Source: VRUE01 sp963703335
GTDB lineage: Bacteria; Actinomycetota; Thermoleophilia; Solirubrobacterales; 70-9
Assembly: GCA_963703335.1 (NCBI GenBank)
Contig: OY969812.1
Span: forward strand, 2,790,001 to 2,854,000
DNA length: 64,000 nt
Direction of reading: 5' to 3'
Below, piece after piece: positions 61,169 to 64,000 of this stretch. The number at the start of each line of letters is the position of its first letter. Position 1 is the stretch's first letter. The position numbers were made by a program, and so were the translations under genes. The notes below the pieces were generated by a model that searched no databases, was not told where the DNA came from, and saw only the letters and a program-made list of their open reading frames with translations.

Positions 61169-61265
61169 CGCCGCACCCTAGCCAAGCCATCCCCCGACTC
61201 GGACTGGCTGCACGCCGCGGTCAGTGCGAAGATCGCCTCATTCACTGCGACTGAGAGGAGCAAAG

Positions 61266-61649
61266 GTGTCGAAGGAGAGCTTGAGCTGGAGGAGCGCGCG
61301 GATCACTCGCCTGCTGGTGATCGTTTTGGCAATTGGAATCGCGGGCGCCATCGCGGCTGGATGCGGCAGTAGCGACAGCGACAGCGTTTCCTCGGAAGCC
61401 CAGGAGCGCGTCAATCAGGGCGCCGAAGAAGCGAAAAAGGGCATCGAAAAGGCCAAAGAAGAAGTGAAGAAGGGTTTCAACGAAGCCGAAGAAGCCGCCA
61501 AGAAGGGCGTTGAAAACGGCAAGGGACAGGCCAGCAAGACGATCGAAAAGGCCCAAAAGGAAGCCGAAGAAGGCATCGAAAAGGGCAAAGAAGAAGCAGA
61601 AAGCGCGATCAAGGAAGCCGAAAAGCGGGCAGGCCAGTACGGCAACTGA
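61266..61649 (+). CDS. lipoprotein with long charged helix
   Basis: 127 residues, GTG start with GAGAGGAGCAAAG upstream. Signal and lipobox RLLVIVLAIGIAGAIAAGC, then a Ser/Asp linker and an uninterrupted amphipathic helix of Lys/Glu/Ala repeats (EEAKKGIEKAKEEVKKGFNE and on), with 11-residue-like periodicity as in apolipoproteins and LEA proteins. Anchored outside the membrane, probably as a spacer or membrane-lying helix. Confidence 0.68.
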   Translation: MSKESLSWRSARITRLLVIVLAIGIAGAIAAGCGSSDSDSVSSEAQERVNQGAEEAKKGIEKAKEEVKKGFNEAEEAAKKGVENGKGQASKTIEKAQKEAEEGIEKGKEEAESAIKEAEKRAGQYGN

Positions 61650-61674
61650 TCCATCCTTGTCGGCGGCCGGGCGG

Positions 61675-62448
61675 CTAGCGAACCTTGCAGTCGCCCGGCA
61701 GGTGCGTGACCAGGCGCTGGCCGCCGGCGAACGAGAAGGTCGCCTTGGCTAGTTCGAAGAGCGCCCCGGGAAAGCCCGCGGGCGCGGCGCAGCTGGCGCT
61801 GATGAAACTGCGCTTCTGCCCCCGAACGCTGTACTGGCGACCGATGTTCAGTTCGATGTCGGTTACGTAGCCCTGGTCGGATGCGAGTCGCGGCAGTCGG
61901 GTGGAGAACACGGTCCCGAACTTGCCCTTGCTCTGGCGCTCGATCTTGAAAGGCAGGACGAAAGCCGCGCGCACCGGGCTGGAGCCGTAGAGGTGCAGCA
62001 GCAGGCCCATCTTGTCGTTGTGGGTGTTGTTGAACACGAGCACCTGCCCTTTGGCGGGGAAGACCGGTGCACCGGGGAAGTTGACGTTTGCGGCGAAGTG
62101 GCCACGCCCGACCAGTGCGCCGCGGCACTCCGCCAGGGCGGCCTCGGTGCTGGTCTGCTGCAGTCGCGGGGCGGTGCAGCTCGACAAGCCGGCGACGGAG
62201 ACGATCCCGGCTCGGTTCATCGCGATCGAGATCTCGCGCAGTTGCGGCGGTGTGCTCCCGTCGGTCGTCCGCACCGCGCCGGCGAGCTGCACGGTGACCG
62301 GGGCCGGCTTTTCTCGCGGCAGCGCATGGGGAAGCAGCCGCGCCTCGAAGGCCACCCGCAGATTGCCCTCCTGCACGAATTGCCGTGCGGCGGCAACGCC
62401 CGCCGGCAGGCAGGCAAGGAGCAGGGCTGCGAGTGCGAGGCGTCGCAT
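61675..62448 (-). CDS. secreted protein of unknown function
   Basis: 257 residues with signal peptide MRRLALAALLLACLPAGVAA. The mature part is beta-rich: NLRVAFEARLLPHALPREKP, VSVAGLSSCTAPRLQQTSTE, ALVGRGHFAANVNFPGAPVF, and a C-terminal block DIELNIGRQYSVRGQKRSFI with SASCAAPAGFPG. Four cysteines may pair. I recall related secreted proteins only as hypotheticals from soil actinobacteria. Convergent with the charged-helix lipoprotein. Confidence 0.68.
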   Translation of the reverse strand: MRRLALAALLLACLPAGVAAARQFVQEGNLRVAFEARLLPHALPREKPAPVTVQLAGAVRTTDGSTPPQLREISIAMNRAGIVSVAGLSSCTAPRLQQTSTEAALAECRGALVGRGHFAANVNFPGAPVFPAKGQVLVFNNTHNDKMGLLLHLYGSSPVRAAFVLPFKIERQSKGKFGTVFSTRLPRLASDQGYVTDIELNIGRQYSVRGQKRSFISASCAAPAGFPGALFELAKATFSFAGGQRLVTHLPGDCKVR

Positions 62449-62527
62449 GGTCCACACCCAGTCTAAGAAGGTGGAGGTTGCGCCGGGGTTAATCGGCCAG
62501 CCCGGCCGGGAGGGCTAGGGTTCGGCA

Positions 62528-64000
62528 ATGGCAGAGCCGGCCCAGGGAATTGAGCTTTCCGACGGGGATGAGTTTGCCGGCTACCGGATCGAGCGCCGCC
62601 TCGGCCGCGGCGGCATGGGAATCCTCTATCTGGCGATAGAGCCGGGCCTGGAGCGACGCGTAGCCTTGAAGCTGATCGCCCCCGAGGCGGCGGCGGACGA
62701 GGTCTTCGCCCGACGCTTTGCCGAGGAGTCGAAGATCGCCGCCTCGATCGAGCACCCGAACGTGGTGCCGATTTATGCCGCCGGCGAGGAGGGAGGGGTT
62801 CCCTTCATCGCGATGCGCTACGTCGCCGGCGCCGACCTCGCCAAACGGCTCGTCCGCGAGGGGCGACTGTCGCCGGATACCGCAGTGGACCTGATCGCCC
62901 GGGTCGCCAATGGCCTCGACGCGATTCATGCAGCCGGCCTGGTCCACCGAGACGTCAAGCCGGCAAACGTCCTGCTCAGCGGCGGCGAGGGGATCGAGCA
63001 CGCCTACATCACCGACTTCGGCGTCGCCCGCAACGTCGCCACCGAGTCCGGCCTGACTCAGACCGGTCGCTTTGTCGGCACTCTCGATTACGTCGCTCCC
63101 GAGCAGATCTCGGGCGGCTCCGTCGATGCCCGCGTCGACGTCTACGCGCTCGGTTGCCTGCTCTTCAAGCTGCTCACCGGCGAGGTGCCCTTCCCCAAGG
63201 ACGGCGAGGCCGCGCGCCTCTACGCCCACCTGCACGATCCGCCGCCGGCCCCGTCGCTCTACGTGCCCGAGGTCTCGATGGCACTCGACGATGTCGTCAT
63301 CCGCGCCATGTCGAAGACCCCCGACGACCGCTACCCCTCGGCCGGCGATCTGGGCCGGGCGGGGCAGGCGGCGCTGAGGGGTGAGCGCCCGGCCGTGCCC
63401 GAGCGGACGGTGGCAACCGGCGCCGCGGCCACTCGAACCACCGAGACGCTCGCGGCGGAGGCCGAGGAGACGCGGGCATCCTCGCCGCCTACCGAGTCGA
63501 CCAGGAGCGCGATCAAGCCCGCTCGCAACCGCCGTCTTGCCCTATTCGGTGTCGTCGCTGCGGCGGTGATAGCGATTGCCACAGTCGCGGCCATTGCTGG
63601 CGGTGGAGGCGGGGGAGATGGAGACACGAGCCCAGCGGGCTCGGGCAAGACCGCTGTGAACGCGAATACCCAGAAGGCCGAGCCCAAGCCGAAACCGCTC
63701 GACAAGGCCGAGTTGGTCGCCAAGGCCGATGCGATCTGCGCTGACAGCCAACGAGGCTACGTCGCGATTCGCGATATGGAAAGCGAGATGTCGGTCGACG
63801 TTCCTTATGCGGAAGCGCTGGTGCGTCTGGCCCGCGCTCGCATCGGGAGGCTGCAGGCGCTGATCCCGCCGCAGTCGATCGCCAAGGCCTACGGGGAATA
63901 CGTCTCTGCCCAGGAAAGGGTCTACGCGACCGACAAGCAGGCGCTCGCAGCCGCAAAGAAAGGTGACGTGGAAGGGGTCGAAGCGGCCCGCGCTCAGCGC
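62528..64000 (+). CDS. transmembrane Ser/Thr protein kinase (PknB-like), 3' end beyond window
   Basis: 491 codons without a stop. Kinase domain residues 17-280: GRGGMGILYLA (P-loop), VALKLI (Lys), VHRDVKPANVLL (catalytic loop), ITDFGVARN (DFG), GTLDYVAPEQISGG (activation segment). A Pro/Thr/Ala-rich linker leads to a transmembrane helix near residue 340 (LALFGVVAAAVIAIATVAAI). The extracellular part begins after a Gly/Pro linker: ELVAKADAICADSQRGYVAI and further helices. It has no PASTA repeats in view. The outside domain resembles the secreted protein at 11.4-11.9 kb. Confidence 0.92.
   Translation, partial: MAEPAQGIELSDGDEFAGYRIERRLGRGGMGILYLAIEPGLERRVALKLIAPEAAADEVFARRFAEESKIAASIEHPNVVPIYAAGEEGGVPFIAMRYVAGADLAKRLVREGRLSPDTAVDLIARVANGLDAIHAAGLVHRDVKPANVLLSGGEGIEHAYITDFGVARNVATESGLTQTGRFVGTLDYVAPEQISGGSVDARVDVYALGCLLFKLLTGEVPFPKDGEAARLYAHLHDPPPAPSLYVPEVSMALDDVVIRAMSKTPDDRYPSAGDLGRAGQAALRGERPAVPERTVATGAAATRTTETLAAEAEETRASSPPTESTRSAIKPARNRRLALFGVVAAAVIAIATVAAIAGGGGGGDGDTSPAGSGKTAVNANTQKAEPKPKPLDKAELVAKADAICADSQRGYVAIRDMESEMSVDVPYAEALVRLARARIGRLQALIPPQSIAKAYGEYVSAQERVYATDKQALAAAKKGDVEGVEAARAQR

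Overview
This is a 64-kb stretch of high-GC chromosome. Long GC-rich genes run mostly on the + strand, and GTG and TTG starts are frequent. Gene content and order point to Actinomycetota. Two blocks match the order known from Mycobacterium tuberculosis: alaS-ruvX-mltG-aroE-aroC-aroK/aroB-aroQ-pepQ-(insert)-efp-nusB, and tlyA-nadK-(MFS)-recN-steA-steB-(GT4)-pyrG-(insert)-xerD. Placement in Thermoleophilia/Solirubrobacterales is my inference, from the secreted-protein families and an ECF42/DGPF pair; no marker in the window proves it.

Layout. 0-7.4 kb: end of alaS, then ruvX, mltG and the shikimate genes, including a fused shikimate kinase/dehydroquinate synthase. 7.4-16 kb: diguanylate cyclase, secreted proteins, M42 peptidase, SDR, efp, nusB, a tiny XseB-like gene, ispA and dxs. 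16-26 kb is accessory: broken genes, a MNT/HEPN pair behind a palindromic operator, and an FRG-domain gene followed by six tightly packed genes, mostly small HTH proteins. It ends with a 2.5-kb integration scar bounded by 68-bp direct repeats, holding a broken tyrosine integrase and DUF2283/BECR-like toxin-antitoxin genes. 26-44 kb is conserved core: tlyA, nadK, recN, steA, steB, pyrG, xerD, mutM, recO, dgt, dnaG. 44-48 kb: tRNA-Asn, glycosyltransferase, SDR, thioredoxin-like lipoprotein, Hpt protein. 48-57 kb is a tandem array of short gene units behind tRNA-Met. 57-64 kb: metallopeptidase, DGPF/ECF42 pair, P450, broken flippase-like gene, secreted proteins and a membrane Ser/Thr kinase cut by the window end.

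The most unusual structure is 47.96-56.36 kb. An intact tRNA-Met(CAT) is followed by repeated units of one to a few genes. Each ends in a conserved ~105-bp arm, and in four of the six units the arm is followed by a copy of the tRNA 3' half; the other two copies are truncated or lost. The arms share an architecture: two ~12-bp direct repeats, three helically phased 10-bp repeats, then a CTCTATAG-like box. The separate scar near 23.4 kb has the same layout with different sequence. This looks like stepwise accretion of small elements by a tyrosine recombinase, giving an integron-like cassette array without a resident integrase. A second theme is long gapped palindromes at gene 3' ends. Two pairs share internal-loop sequences while their stems vary with pairing kept.
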